Below are positions 23,762 to 34,361 of a DNA stretch of 64,000 nt, in pieces. This stretch comes from Adiantum capillus-veneris (Eukaryota > Streptophyta > Polypodiopsida > Polypodiales > Pteridaceae): positions 153,048,092-153,112,091 of the forward strand of contig CM043943.1 of the NCBI GenBank assembly GCA_014529385.2. Direction: 5' to 3'. A program made the translations under genes and the position numbers. Within the stretch, counting starts at the first letter, position 1. Every line of letters begins with the position of its first letter. The notes beneath the pieces were generated by a model. The model made no database searches, was not told the origin of the DNA, and saw nothing but the letters and a program-made list of their open reading frames with translations.

Positions 23762-26700
23762 TCATTCATGATCAACAGCAACAAAAAGAGATATGAGACT
23801 CGCCGTATCACAAGTCTCCTCATCCCTCACCAACATTACTTGTTCTGCAGATAGCTCATCTTGCTCCACCATCATTAACCTAGCATGATACAATTTTAGA
23901 CGCAATCCATTTACCCTTGACTTATGTAGAATCCCATCTAGGTTAGCCAACTGATATGTACCATTTGGAAAACACTCCACTACCTTGAAAGGGCCTTCCC
24001 ACTTAATTTGAAACTTCTTTTGGAAGGTGTTGTCCAACTTACTATTGTAGCGCAAAACCAAGTCATGCTTCTTGATACCCTTACTTTTGACCTTTTCATT
24101 TATCTTTGCCAAAGCCTTATCCTGCATCTGCCCATAATGTGTTCAATGTGTCTGATGCTCCATGCTTCAAAATTTTTTAACAGGCCTTTAATTCTGAAAC
24201 ACATTTCCTTCAAGGAGGTGTTCTTACTCTTCCACACACCCAGCACTTGCTTCACAACTAACAAGGCATCAATCACCTTTTATGCTCAACCTTCTAATCC
24301 CATGCTTCAAACAAATGTGTAATCCGGATTCCAACATAGCATATTCAGCCTCATTGTTACTATGCGCATCTAATTTGAACCCTCTCTTGCATACTAGCTT
24401 CCCCTTTGGATCATAAAGTGTTGTACCCCCTGAAGCGGCATCATGGCTCTTTCTGTATGAGCCATCAAAGAACAACACATGTGCATTTCTGATCTGTGGC
24501 ACTTCTTCAACTACCTTTCTCACTACCTCTTCCTTAACAAGAAGGGGATTTTCCTTGTAGGTCAACAAATCGGCTAGGGTAGCCCTTGTACTGTCTTCCA
24601 CTAAAAAAGAGAACTCAAACTCTTGCAGCTCAATTACACATTTCTTCACCACATTTGACATGTTAGTGTCATTAATTAACTGTAGCAAAAAGGCATAGCT
24701 CTTCAAGAAAACAAAAGGTTGTGGTAGCAAGTAATGACGAAATTGTCGACAAGAAAATATTACACTGACCATCACTAGCTCTACTTCCGAGAATTTTCTC
24801 TCTCTGCTAACAACTTCACCCGGCTTGCACAATACACTGGCCTCATATAATGGCTTCCCTTCCCCTTTTGCAATAGCATGGCTCCAATGGCATCATCCCC
24901 TACTGATAGATTTACATAAAACACTTGCTCCCAATCACGAGCCTGCATGGCGGACAACCCCCTAACACCTCATGAAACACTTCTTCACACTTGTCATCCC
25001 ATTGCAATGGATCATGCTTTGACACTTGTTGTAATGGATAAAGGAGCTGTGAAGACAATGGAATAAACCTTGCCGTGTACTTCACTTTGTGTATAAAGGT
25101 TGCCAATTTCTTTGTACTCGTAGGTGATGGAAGAAGAATAATAGACTTAACCTTGTCTGTATCAGCCTCAATGCCATTTTCTGACACCAGATGGCCCAAT
25201 AACTTCACCCTTGGCTGTGCTAAATGACATTTCTTTGGATTAAGTTGTCCTCCACATTCATCATATCGAACCAATACCATCTGCAGCTTCTCATGATGTT
25301 CAGCCCTACTGCTGTAGACACAGAAGTCGTCCATAAGAGCTTTAACACAATTAGCAATGAATGGTTCCAATACCCAATTTGCCCTCTCTTGATAGAAAGA
25401 TGGTCCATTTGACAACCCAAATGGAAATACCATGTAGCAATAGCTAGCAGCCCCATGGCGTAATAAAAGTTGTCTTTGTGCGGTCTTTAAGAGCAATCTT
25501 CAATTGAAAATAGCCTGAAAAATCATCACACACATTGTACCTCTCATAACCTGCCACTGAATCCAAGATCTGATCGATGAATGGAAGAGGATATGGGTTC
25601 TTCTTAGTGACTGTATTTAAGGGTTTAAAATCTACACAAATCCTCCACTTCCCATCCTTCTTTGGGCTGACTACTACTGGACTCACCCATTCTGTGGTCT
25701 CCACAGGGACTATGAACCCTGCCTTCAATAACTTGTCCACCTCTTCCCGCAAGGCTTCCATTTGCTCTTGACCCATCCTTCTTAGCCTTTGCAGCACTGG
25801 TTTAGCACCTTCTTTCAGCTCTATATGCATCTCTTCACCCTTGAACCCTCTAATCTCTTCATATGAAGTAATGAACAGATCAGGGAAACTAGCTAGCATG
25901 TGAAAATATATCTCCTTCTCCATAGATGAGAGGTCTCCACTGATCATTTGTGTCATCAATTCCTGCTTCTTTGACAATTCAACCTTGTTTTGCATCAGCC
26001 CTTCAATCACTTCATAAGGCCCTTCACTTTCATCTTCAACCTCATTTGCAAATGCAACTAAACTAGACTCCTGGATTTCTTTGTCCATCAAAAGAAATGC
26101 AACATCAGCATCCTCATCACTGCTGGTAGTACTATCACTGTCCTCATCAATCATTGTGGAAGAGTCTTCATTACTAGACTCATCTTCATCTTCATAAAGC
26201 ACTTCCAATCTTTTCCTTGTGTCCATATTATATAGCTTCTTGGTACCTATCTTTCCACAGAGGATAATCGTACCACGTCGCCAATCTTGAACAGCTCCCA
26301 CTGCACGTAACCATGGTCTGCCTAGTATAATAGGATATGCTCCCAACCACGCTGGCATCACATGAAAATCAACCACTGCCTTTGCATCATATGATTCCAC
26401 TTCTAAGCTCTTTACAACACCCAAACATTTTACTTTTTGATGGTTTGTCAATCTAATCCGAAAACCTGAGACCCCAGTTACTGTAAGACACATCTTCTCA
26501 ACGCATGAGTGTGTTATGACACATATTTGGGCTCCACCATCCACATAACCTTGTCCCAAATTTTTTCTTTTGTGCCACACATCTACTATTGGACAAATGT
26601 CTAGTAGCTCGTCCATCGCCAACACCTTCACTGAACCTCTCTCTGGCTCTTTCTCCATTGGGTTGACCATCCTCTTCCATTGTCGCTTTAGTTTAGGCAC

Positions 26701-27387
26701 CATTTCTATAAGCTGCCCAAAAGTAACATCGGCTTTCCTACTCATTAAATCCTCCTTCAAGTCATAGCTTAATTGCCCATCCCCTAGTGGAAAATCTAAA
26801 ACATGAAACTTGCGACGAGCCCTCCTTTTTCTCTTGGCCTTGACATCCTCGCCTTCATGACTCTTTCCCTTCTTCTTCCTAGGACCTGGGGCACTTCTTC
26901 CTTCCTTGTCCTCTGTGGTCCTCTTCCCAATAGGCATCACTAATGTATCCTCTAGCTTTGATGCCTTCTCCAAAGTAACCACACTTAACACTTTTGTCTT
27001 TCCCTTTTCCTCCTGGGTTAATCCATTGGTTCCTTCCTCTCCCTTAATTTCGATGCCATAATCATTTGACCTAGTTAGCACCTGTCCTGGCAATGGATAC
27101 ATGTCTCCACCCATCCTTGGTGGCTTATCACATTGCGGGCTGATGTGTCCTAACTCTCCGCAATTATAACATGTGGGCGTCTGCCTCCAAAACCTACCAT
27201 TACTTTGTCCAACACCATTCCTAGGTCTTTCTTCACCTCCTGGCTGATTTGCATACCTCCCTCGACCTCGATTATTTCCCACTTGACCTAGCATGTTTAG
27301 GATGATATTCTTCATTAAATCTACCACTTGCCTCATATCTTGCCTTAACCCATCATCTTGCACTGCTGTAGTGACCACTGCTGGCAT
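23762..27387 (-). pseudogene. Gypsy-1 pol (zinc knuckle, protease, RT, RNase H; integrase core missing)
   Basis: Minus strand. 27387-25444 contains a CCHC knuckle CYNCGELGHISPQC, an aspartic protease with VDGGAQICVI and PIILGRPWL, and the first RT part (KWRICVDFKPLN, YFQLKIALKDRTKT). A frameshift near 25450 is followed by 25496-24912 with FPFGLSNGPSFYQE and the catalytic MDDFCVYS. Further frame changes lead to the RNase H, including NLSVGDDAIGAMLLQ and FFDGSYRKSHDAASGG (about 24450-24490). After the RNase H end (IEHIMG, near 24140) the text jumps directly to an integrase C-terminal segment (24127-23762, FQIKWEGPFKVVECFPNGTYQL). The zinc-binding and DDE integrase parts, roughly 1 kb, are lost. 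This copy could move only with help. Confidence 0.92.
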
Positions 27388-27390
27388 AAC

Positions 27391-28035
27391 CTAAGGAGTA
27401 ACAGCAACCACTGGTTCATGATGAACCCCTAGCATGCGACCTGGTAAAGAGTCCATAGACTGAAATTCAGATCTCATGGGCAAAGACTCTACTCCTAGCT
27501 GGCTCATTTTTCTCAGCTTCCACTCTTTGTTCCTTGCTACCTCTAGTGCATCTTCACATGTCCTAGGATTCTTTAGCTCCACTCTCCAACGAATATTCTC
27601 CCAAAGACTAGCCAATAACCTGTCCTTCTTCATCATGTCAGGCGGGGGTACTTGTGGTGCTAAGGCCTTGCACATCCTCTCCCATGCCAATGAGAACTTA
27701 TGTATGTACGCATCTACTTGTTCACCTTCCTTCTGCACCAAACCTTGTACTTCTTGCCACACTTTGTCAGGATCTTCTATCTTCACAAAGTCCACTTCCA
27801 ATCCATGCCTTAGATTGTCCCAACTCAATCTTACAGGTGGATCAGCCACACACAACTCCTCTTCAAATGATTTGGACCAAACTCGTGCATCACTCATCAA
27901 ACAAATTTGGAGAAGACGTAACATTTGCGCCGGGTCATGAATCTGGTTGCTAATGCAGGCAACCTCCATCTTTTCCAAAAATTCTTCCACATCTTCATCA
28001 CTTCTTCTATGAAACTCCGGATAAGAGAAAGCCAT
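27391..28035 (-). CDS. Gypsy-1 gag (capsid)
   Basis: 215 codons from ATG at 28033-28035 (MAFSYPEFHRRSDEDVEEFL) to TAG at 27391-27393. The middle part matches the Retrotrans_gag family, with LQICLMSDARVWSKSF and VQGLVQKEGEQVDAYIHKF. The next codons remain in the same frame and run into pol after the single TAG, so gag and pol were either one polyprotein or are joined by readthrough. The bases after the stop (GTT) do not look like a classic readthrough context, so a simple nonsense mutation is more likely. This is the best-preserved reading frame in the window. Confidence 0.9.
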   Translation of the reverse strand: MAFSYPEFHRRSDEDVEEFLEKMEVACISNQIHDPAQMLRLLQICLMSDARVWSKSFEEELCVADPPVRLSWDNLRHGLEVDFVKIEDPDKVWQEVQGLVQKEGEQVDAYIHKFSLAWERMCKALAPQVPPPDMMKKDRLLASLWENIRWRVELKNPRTCEDALEVARNKEWKLRKMSQLGVESLPMRSEFQSMDSLPGRMLGVHHEPVVAVTP

Positions 28036-29089
28036 GGCTACCCAAGCTACAATGCTTTGAGAACCCCTTCAAACACACGTGCAAGAACCCAAAACTTTTG
28101 ACTAACTCAATTCCCAGAAACTTCAATGGAGCTCAACTTTAGATAAGGACAAACACATGCACATCAAATGAGTTTTCATAGTTAATCATTGGAATTACAA
28201 CAGGCAAAGGACATTCCAGGATCTCTCTTAATCTTCTTGGCTCGAACATAAAAACTATGCGTTGCTGAAAAAAATCTTCCTGGACACATGAACATTTATC
28301 TAGATTCTCTGAGTTAAATGAAAAGGAGTGAATTGAGGGCCATTGTGATCATCCATGAAAGCCAACCATGCAGCTCCCAAGAAGGCACACCTGTCTTATC
28401 CTCTGATTTTGCCAAAATTTCAGCAGCATCACAGCATAAATGGCTCAAAAGACCAAAAAACCAGCCATCACAACTCGAAAAATTTTTGGCAGAGTTTCCC
28501 CAGAAGTAGAGCAGTAGGAACCCAAAATATAGACTGTATATGTATGCATAAACTTCCAACAATAGAACCCGAGAATCAAGTAGAAATCACTAGTACATAG
28601 CCTATGGCGAGGTCATGAAAAGGGTGCTCCAGCTACCTATATCACCGAAAGGATCTCCACATTTAAGAATCCCCCAGCTCAATAAAACCTCACGCTATCG
28701 ACCCTCTCATGAAGGCTAATGCAAATCACGTATAGTCAAGTCTCAGAAATGACTATCTTCTAGACCGAGTCTCAAAAATGGCTAGGACTGCCAAATAAAA
28801 CCAAATATGGCTCCACAAAGACGTACAATGGCAGTTTCCACAAGTAACGTACAATACCAGCAGACAATGCGCTCAACCAGGCGCCCAATGATGCATACCC
28901 ACGGCAACTGCAAGTAACTTCCACTGTCAGTGTATCACTCTGATCCAGCTACCTGTACCTGTGTGAATCACCTATACATGTACCTGTCCCTGTAACCTGT
29001 AACCTGTAACCTGTAATCCCGAATCTCGAAGCTTGAAGCTCGAAGCAGAAGGTACTCGAAGAAGATCCTCCGTGGGGGCGCCAAAAGAA
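28036..29089 (-). other. Gypsy-1 leader between 5' LTR and gag
   Basis: About 1 kb without a gene. It begins next to the 5' LTR with a primer-binding-like TTGGCGCCCC (minus strand) and includes a short repeat of AACCTGT near 28990-29015. Open frames here show no family features. Confidence 0.7.
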
Positions 29090-30240
29090 TGTGAGCGGGA
29101 TGGAAACACACACAACGCCTCTATAATGACCCAACACACACTCTTGGAATGATACACACACACACACACTATGGGACACCACTCGGCTTACACAATCCAC
29201 CTGGCCGAGACGGGGAACACACCGATGGAGTGAGAGGAGAGAGACTGTCTGTTTACCCACTCCACACAGAGAGACACACACACACACACCCAAAAAACTC
29301 ATCTCAAAAGAGGAGAATCTCTTATGTTTAGATACAATTGAGCTTGGGCCAACACCAATGGAGCAAACAACTCACACAATATGGGTAAAATATTCCAGAT
29401 ACAATCACAAATTGGAGCAGAAGCTTCGCTCATAGGAGAAACTTACACAACCGAAATAGCAGAAAAACAGGAGGAATTTGGCAAAATGGACAGCGCCATC
29501 ACATCCGGAACGGCCCAAAACCCCAATCTACAATGTCAAAGTGCTCAAAGCCGACCTCGGATGAGCAGTTTACGGCCAAAACAGGCTCCAAAAACCCCAA
29601 AAACACAGTTGTGGTTGTTCCTCCTCTCTTCTCCATGTTTTTTTTTGTCTTCTCTCCATTTTTTCAGTTCCCACACTTAGCTTTATTACTTGGGCACCCT
29701 TGGACTTTTAGTTGACCTCAAACGGACCCCGAACATGCCAAAAACTGGCCTTGTAGTGCATAGTTTTCACCTTTTTGCATCCATCCGCACACCTGGCACT
29801 CAACTTTTTTCAATAATGCATCCCGCCACCACGTGAAGTGACCCCAAAATATGGTCCTCATGATGTCCTTTTTGCATAATTATCACAAGAAAACACCCAC
29901 GTTGTGTCCGTACTCGACATCCACGTGCAAGTATTGACCCCATTCGACCTCCTGACGCCACTAGATGCCATCTGACATTAGCACATGCTTACCTCATGTT
30001 GTCGGCCCGCGGAAGCTTTCTCAAGAAGTTTTACATGCTACCAACTCCTCATTATTATAGAAAAAACACAGTGGTACTGGTGATAGTGAAAATCGATGCA
30101 CTATGTACACGCTGTCCTACCTGTACACATGTGGGTCCCACGTAACCACCTGGCTCTGGAAAATGGAAAATCCTTTATTTGATGCACCATGCATGTGTAT
30201 GTACATATGCGGAATCCCTTGCTCCAAAAAAATCCTGACA
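29090..30240 (-). repeat. Gypsy-1 LTR (5' LTR in element orientation)
   Basis: About 1151 bases, plus-strand ends TGTGAGCGGG and AATCCTGACA. Differences from the other LTR are scattered single bases and small indels, including a longer CA run near 29155. The high similarity points to a relatively recent insertion. Confidence 0.93.
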
Positions 30241-32475
30241 GCGTGTAGTCGAACAGGTTTTTATTGCTTCTCAAAGAAAAGCAATGCAACCACTTCTTAT
30301 GGTTCTGCTGAGAGTGGCAAAAATTCTATTCCCAATGCTTCTACTGGCAGCACTTCGCCTGGCAATTCTGGTGATAAAGGAAAAAAGAAGATGCGTTGCA
30401 ATTATTGTAAATCTAATGATCACTTGATCAAGCGGTGTCCTAAGTTGAAGGCCAAAGAGGCTAGGAAGAAAGAGGGTGGTTCCACTACAAATGCCGGTTC
30501 CCACTACAAATGCAGCCATTGTTTAGTCTTTTGTAAAAGGAGACTATAATGCTGATGTTGATGCAGAATGGGCTTTTAGTGCAGAGTGCACTTACAATCC
30601 TGTTGTCCATGATGCATGCATGTCACTTGCTGTAAATTCACATGTGTGGTATTTTGATAGTGGTGCTACAAAGCACATTACCTCACATTGTGAATTGTTC
30701 ACCTTTCTTGAGTCTGTCCGTCATGGGAATTTTCAATTCAGTCACTTGTGCCAACGATGCCTCTTATCCGATTGAGGGAGTTGAAAAGATTGTGCTTATT
30801 GCTGCAAATGGCAGTTCTTTCACACTTAATGATGCACTGTATGTACCTGGGACAAGAAGAATCTTTTGTCTGTATCTGCACTTGCTAGACTTGGACTTGT
30901 AGTCAAATTTGTGGATGACTGATGTACAGTTCATGATCTCAGTTTTGGTGATAAGATTGTTGCATTTGGGATTTTGTGCCTAGGGCTGTATAAGCTCACT
31001 TTGTATGAAAAGTGTGGACCAAATTTTGCAAATGCAGTTGCAGATTCAAGGGCTATTTCAAATGCAAAACTTTGCCATGCACGTTTTGGTCTTCTCAATT
31101 TTGACAGTTTGCTGCGTTTGCAAAAATTTGATATGGTTGCTTCTTTGCCACCTCTTGAAGCACCTGTCAAACATGTTTGTGAAGGATGTATTTTGGGTAA
31201 GATACAGCGTTCTAAAATTCCAAAGGATGGTTCAGTTCAGGCCACATGCAGGTTGCAGCTTGTGCATAGTAATGTTTGTGGGCCCATGCAAACTCCGTCC
31301 TTGGGCAATTACCTTTACTTCGTGACTTTCATTGATGATTACTCCATGCTTCATTGATTGGCTGAAAATGTATCAAAATATACTATGGGCACCCTCCATT
31401 CCGATCAAGAGGGGAGTACATGTCTCATGCATTTAATGCATTTCTAGCTAGTCGTGGGATAAAACACCAATGTACAGTGCCTTATACACCTCAGGAAAAT
31501 GGTGTTGCTGAGAGGAAAAACATGTCACTTACGGAAATGGCACAATGTATGGTCAAAAGTCAAGCTTTGCCGCATTCTTTTTGGCTTGAGTCCATCATGT
31601 GTGCAACTTATGTACTAAATAGGTGTCCTACAAAAGCTTTGCAGTCTATTACTCCATACGATGCATGGCATGATAGAAAGCCTTGTATTGAGCACATGCA
31701 TGCTTTTGGCTGTTTGGCAAATGCTTTGGTGCCACAAACACAGCAGAGAGAATTGGATGATAAGGCTGTCAAATGTATTTTTGTTGGTTATAGTGTTAAA
31801 AGCAAAGGTTACATGTTGTATCATCCACAAACAAAGCGTATTCTGGTTTCACGGGATGTAGTGTTTGTGGAAGATTTTGTTCAACCCTTGCTGTCATGTA
31901 CTAGAGATAGTAACGTGAGCTCACATGACATTTATGACACTTTGTTGCCACTTTTCAGTGGTGGAAATACAAATGTAAATTCCAATGAGGCAAATGTACA
32001 GCCTATGGGGGTTTCTGAAAATGTTACAGATCAACCTAAAACTGATGCAGATGTACATGATGTACTTGATGAGGAAACGACTGAAAATGAGCAGGCTAGA
32101 GGTATGCCAAAATGGCTGGTGCATACATTGCGTGGCAGTAAACTGGATGCACCTTTGTCTAGCCGTACCTGTCAGGCTCTCGCCATGCATCTTATGCATC
32201 AAATTGTTATGCTTTGGCTGTGTCTAGCTTACATGATGTTGAGGAGCCTCTGTCTTTTGATGAAGCATAGAATTCAGAAAATCGGATGGCTGCCATGCAA
32301 TCATAATATGATGCACTTATAGAAGATGACACATAGATGTTATTTGATTTTCCTCCTAGAAAAAAGTCCATTGGTACGAAGTTGGTTTACAATTTGAAAT
32401 GCAAGCCAGATGGTGAGATCGATCGCCATAAGGCTCGACTTGTTCCAAGGGTTATGCACAACAAAAAGGCTTGAG
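30241..32475 (+). pseudogene. Copia-1 pol (zinc knuckle to start of RT), broken
   Basis: Resumes gag after gypsy-1. The zinc knuckle CNYCKSNDHLIKRC is at about 30400. Protease VWYFDSGATKHIT is at about 30648, with frameshifts soon after (30730-30860). The gag-pre-integrase domain LCHARFGLLNFDS and CEGCILGKIQRSK runs 31070-31210. Integrase runs 31240-31870 with NGVAERKNMSL, LPHSFWLESIMCATYVLNRC and HAFGCLANALVPQ. RT begins at about 32330 with SIGTKLVYNLKCKPDGEI. Compared with copia-2, about 70 bases of integrase are deleted after FIDDYS (near 31350), which removes part of the core and is followed by a stop. The frame also breaks near 32270. Sequence similarity to copia ends near 32475. Confidence 0.9.
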
Positions 32476-32489
32476 TTGATTGGTGTCCC

Positions 32490-32810
32490 AATCTGGTACT
32501 ACCTTGTATATCTGGTATGCATATAAATTTATGAGGGCATGAAAATCCATTTACTATCACACTCAAGTTGATTACTCCCAATGCCGGTGTTAAGTTTTTG
32601 TTGCATCCTTTGATAGCATATATTCCCGATTGTAAAGAGTTATTTGTAGCTTTCTTGTAATTAGAATAACTAACTGCATTCATTTGAGCTCCGGTATCTA
32701 CTAATGCATTTCTGCTATTATTGTTCAGTTCTACTGTGATGCAAAGGTCAATTCCACCATTCATCATCCCTTGACGCTGCATCATTATGTGATTCCCATA
32801 GTCTTTCATC
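32490..32810 (-). pseudogene. Element E aspartic protease, downstream of integrase
   Basis: Retropepsin-like domain on the minus strand: GGIDLCITVELNNNSRNALV, the active-site motif VDTGAQMNAVS, then INLSVIVNGFSCPHKFICIP. Length (about 100 codons) and order of hydrophobic strands fit a retroviral-type protease. It lies after the integrase C-terminus in reading direction, separated by about 60 codons with two stops, rather than before the RT as in most gypsy elements. It is cut off near 32480 where copia-1 ends, so anything that followed it (RT, RNase H) is gone. Confidence 0.75.
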
Positions 32811-32989
32811 TGGTTCCAAAGTGTTGATGGGAATAAGTGTTTGTTGATTTCTGAAGCAGCTTTACTCTTGAGTACTCAAAGTTGAGCTTCCTCTTGAGCT
32901 TCATCAATAACCTACTGTCGTTTAATCTTTATCTGCTTTGTTGCATGCATTTTCTCTAGCAATTCATTGGTTAGTGGCAAATGGTACTT

Positions 32990-34010
32990 CTTTAATCGGC
33001 ATCCACTAATCCAGCTAGCCATTGGTGGTTCACCATCTAGAGTGGACAACTTAACTGCTCCACTTGGAGATACATCTTCAATGATAAACGATTCATTTCC
33101 CTTTTTCTTGAATTTGGGAATGTGTTGCTTAAGGGAATAAACTAAAACTAGGTCCCCTTTTTTGAAGATTTTTGTGACTAGATGTGAATCAAAAAATTAT
33201 TTTTTCTTCCGTTTTTGTGCATAGATGTAAGCTACAATTGTTAGCCTTTGTTCATCAAGCTTTTCTAAATCTTCAAGCCTCTCTGACAATTATGTCCGGT
33301 CCACTCAGGATCTTTAGCTACCCTTAGTGTCAGCATTAGAAAATCTATCGGTAGTATGGCATCAAGACCATAAACAAGATTAAAGGGTGTAGAATTTAAA
33401 TATGTCTTGAATGAAACTCTATAAGCCCATAGAGCGGCATGTAGATTCATCTCCCAATCAGTTCGTCCTAAACTAGCCACTTTAGTCAATATCGAGCTAA
33501 GAATTTTATTTGTGTGTTGAGCTTGTCGATTTGCTTGTGGATGATATGGAGCAGATTTGTTATGGATAACCATAAATCCATTCAGCAGATACTCAATTAC
33601 CCCATTGAGAAAATGGGTTCCCCTAGCACTGACAATTTGTATTGGAATTCCATATCTTGTGCATACATTCTCATACAAGAATGCGGTTGTGGCTCTAGCA
33701 TCATTCTTACTGGTTGCCTTAGCCTATGCCCACTTGGTCACATAATCCATAGCTATAGTGATATATTGAGCTTGAGTTCTATAAGCAGGTGGTTGTATTG
33801 GTCGAACAAAACCTATGTCCCATTTTGCAAAAGCTCTAGCTCCCATCATTGGTCTTAAAGGCATGCTATCTACCCTTGTTGGCATTTTTGCTCGTTTTCA
33901 CATGCATCACACCTTCAAACATATTCTTTGGGATCTGCAACAAGTGTTGGCCACCATATGCATGCCATTAAAAAATTGCTCTAGTGATGGTTTCACTAGA
34001 AAAGTGACCT
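32990..34010 (-). pseudogene. Element E integrase, catalytic residues lost
   Basis: Minus strand. A His/Cys-rich N-terminal zinc region spans about 34000-33880. The core lies at about 33850-33310, with AKWDIGFVRPI, TIAMDYVTKWA, TRYGIPIQIVSARGTHFLNG, YHPQANRQAQHTNKIL and LHAALWAYR. The C-terminal part (about 33160-32990) has KGDLVLVY and ASWISGCRLKKYH. In family members the three acidic residues sit in positions equivalent to WGIDF, SDRG and GQAE. Here they read G (WDIGF), A (SARG) and Q (RQAQ). Stops at several points confirm decay. The domain order and the C-terminal GCRLKKYH-type ending identify it as gypsy-type. Confidence 0.85.
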
Positions 34011-34361
34011 AAGTAAGAGGGTAGTGTTTTTAGAGTCATTGGTTTAGACATTCCTGATACTTCAGAGCTGCAATCCCCATACAAGGGTTGTATATCAATG
34101 TCCATATCAGGAGGTAAATTGTCTAACCAGAATTTCTCTATAGGAGCTCATTTCAAAGTTATGCTCTCATCATTAATCTCTCTTGCTTTTTTCCATAAAT
34201 GTCCTAGCTAGTCTTCCTCCACAAACAGAATTCCATCTAAAGCATCTTCATTGTCAAACACTATGAGTTTTGGCTCTTTAGTTTCAAGATGGGGTGCTAC
34301 CACCACTTTGTATTTCTCTTTATTGGTTTCTACCACAAGCTCCTCAGATTTTGCTATACTC
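34011..34361 (-). pseudogene. Element E segment before integrase
   Basis: Degenerate coding-like DNA in continuity with the integrase, for example LVVETNKEKYKVVV and IVFDNEDALDGILFVEED in shifting frames. No RT, RNase H or other known domain was recognised here, which is where RT-RNase H would be expected in a normal gypsy element. Confidence 0.45.

Larger units (their letters stand above)
22590..30240 (-). mobile_element. Ty3/gypsy element gypsy-1, complete LTR pair, integrase core deleted
   Basis: A 7.65-kb minus-strand LTR retrotransposon with LTRs at 22590-23733 and 29090-30240. It lies inside copia-1 gag, bounded by the 4-bp target duplication GCGT (22586-22589 and 30241-30244). Comparing with the uninterrupted copia-2 site near 38095 confirms the insertion point. 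Next to the 5' LTR (29075-29089, minus strand) is a TTGGCGCCCC primer-binding-like sequence. Next to the 3' LTR (23734-23760) is a purine-rich tract AGGGGATGGG. Internal order is leader, gag, zinc knuckle, protease, RT, RNase H and integrase C-terminus. The central integrase is absent. Confidence 0.93.
21352..32475 (+). mobile_element. Ty1/copia element copia-1, 3'-truncated, carrying gypsy-1
   Basis: Order on the plus strand: 5' LTR (21352-21583), primer site, gag (21903-22585), gypsy-1 insertion (22590-30240), then zinc knuckle, protease, integrase and the beginning of the reverse transcriptase, ending near 32475. This is the copia gene order (gag-protease-integrase-RT). The sequence after 32475 belongs to the protease of element E. 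The 3' LTR, RNase H and most of the RT are missing. A sister copy (copia-2) gives a base-by-base guide to the damage. No convincing target duplication was found at the right edge, so a deletion there probably removed both copia and host sequence. Confidence 0.88.

Noticed and set aside
22586-30244. Reading the interrupted copia gag as two separate genes
   Set aside because: Comparison with copia-2 near 38095 shows one gene split by gypsy-1 with a GCGT duplication.
32476-32500. A target duplication for copia-1 matching AAGTG at 21347-21351
   Set aside because: No convincing copy at the right edge; the truncation probably removed it.
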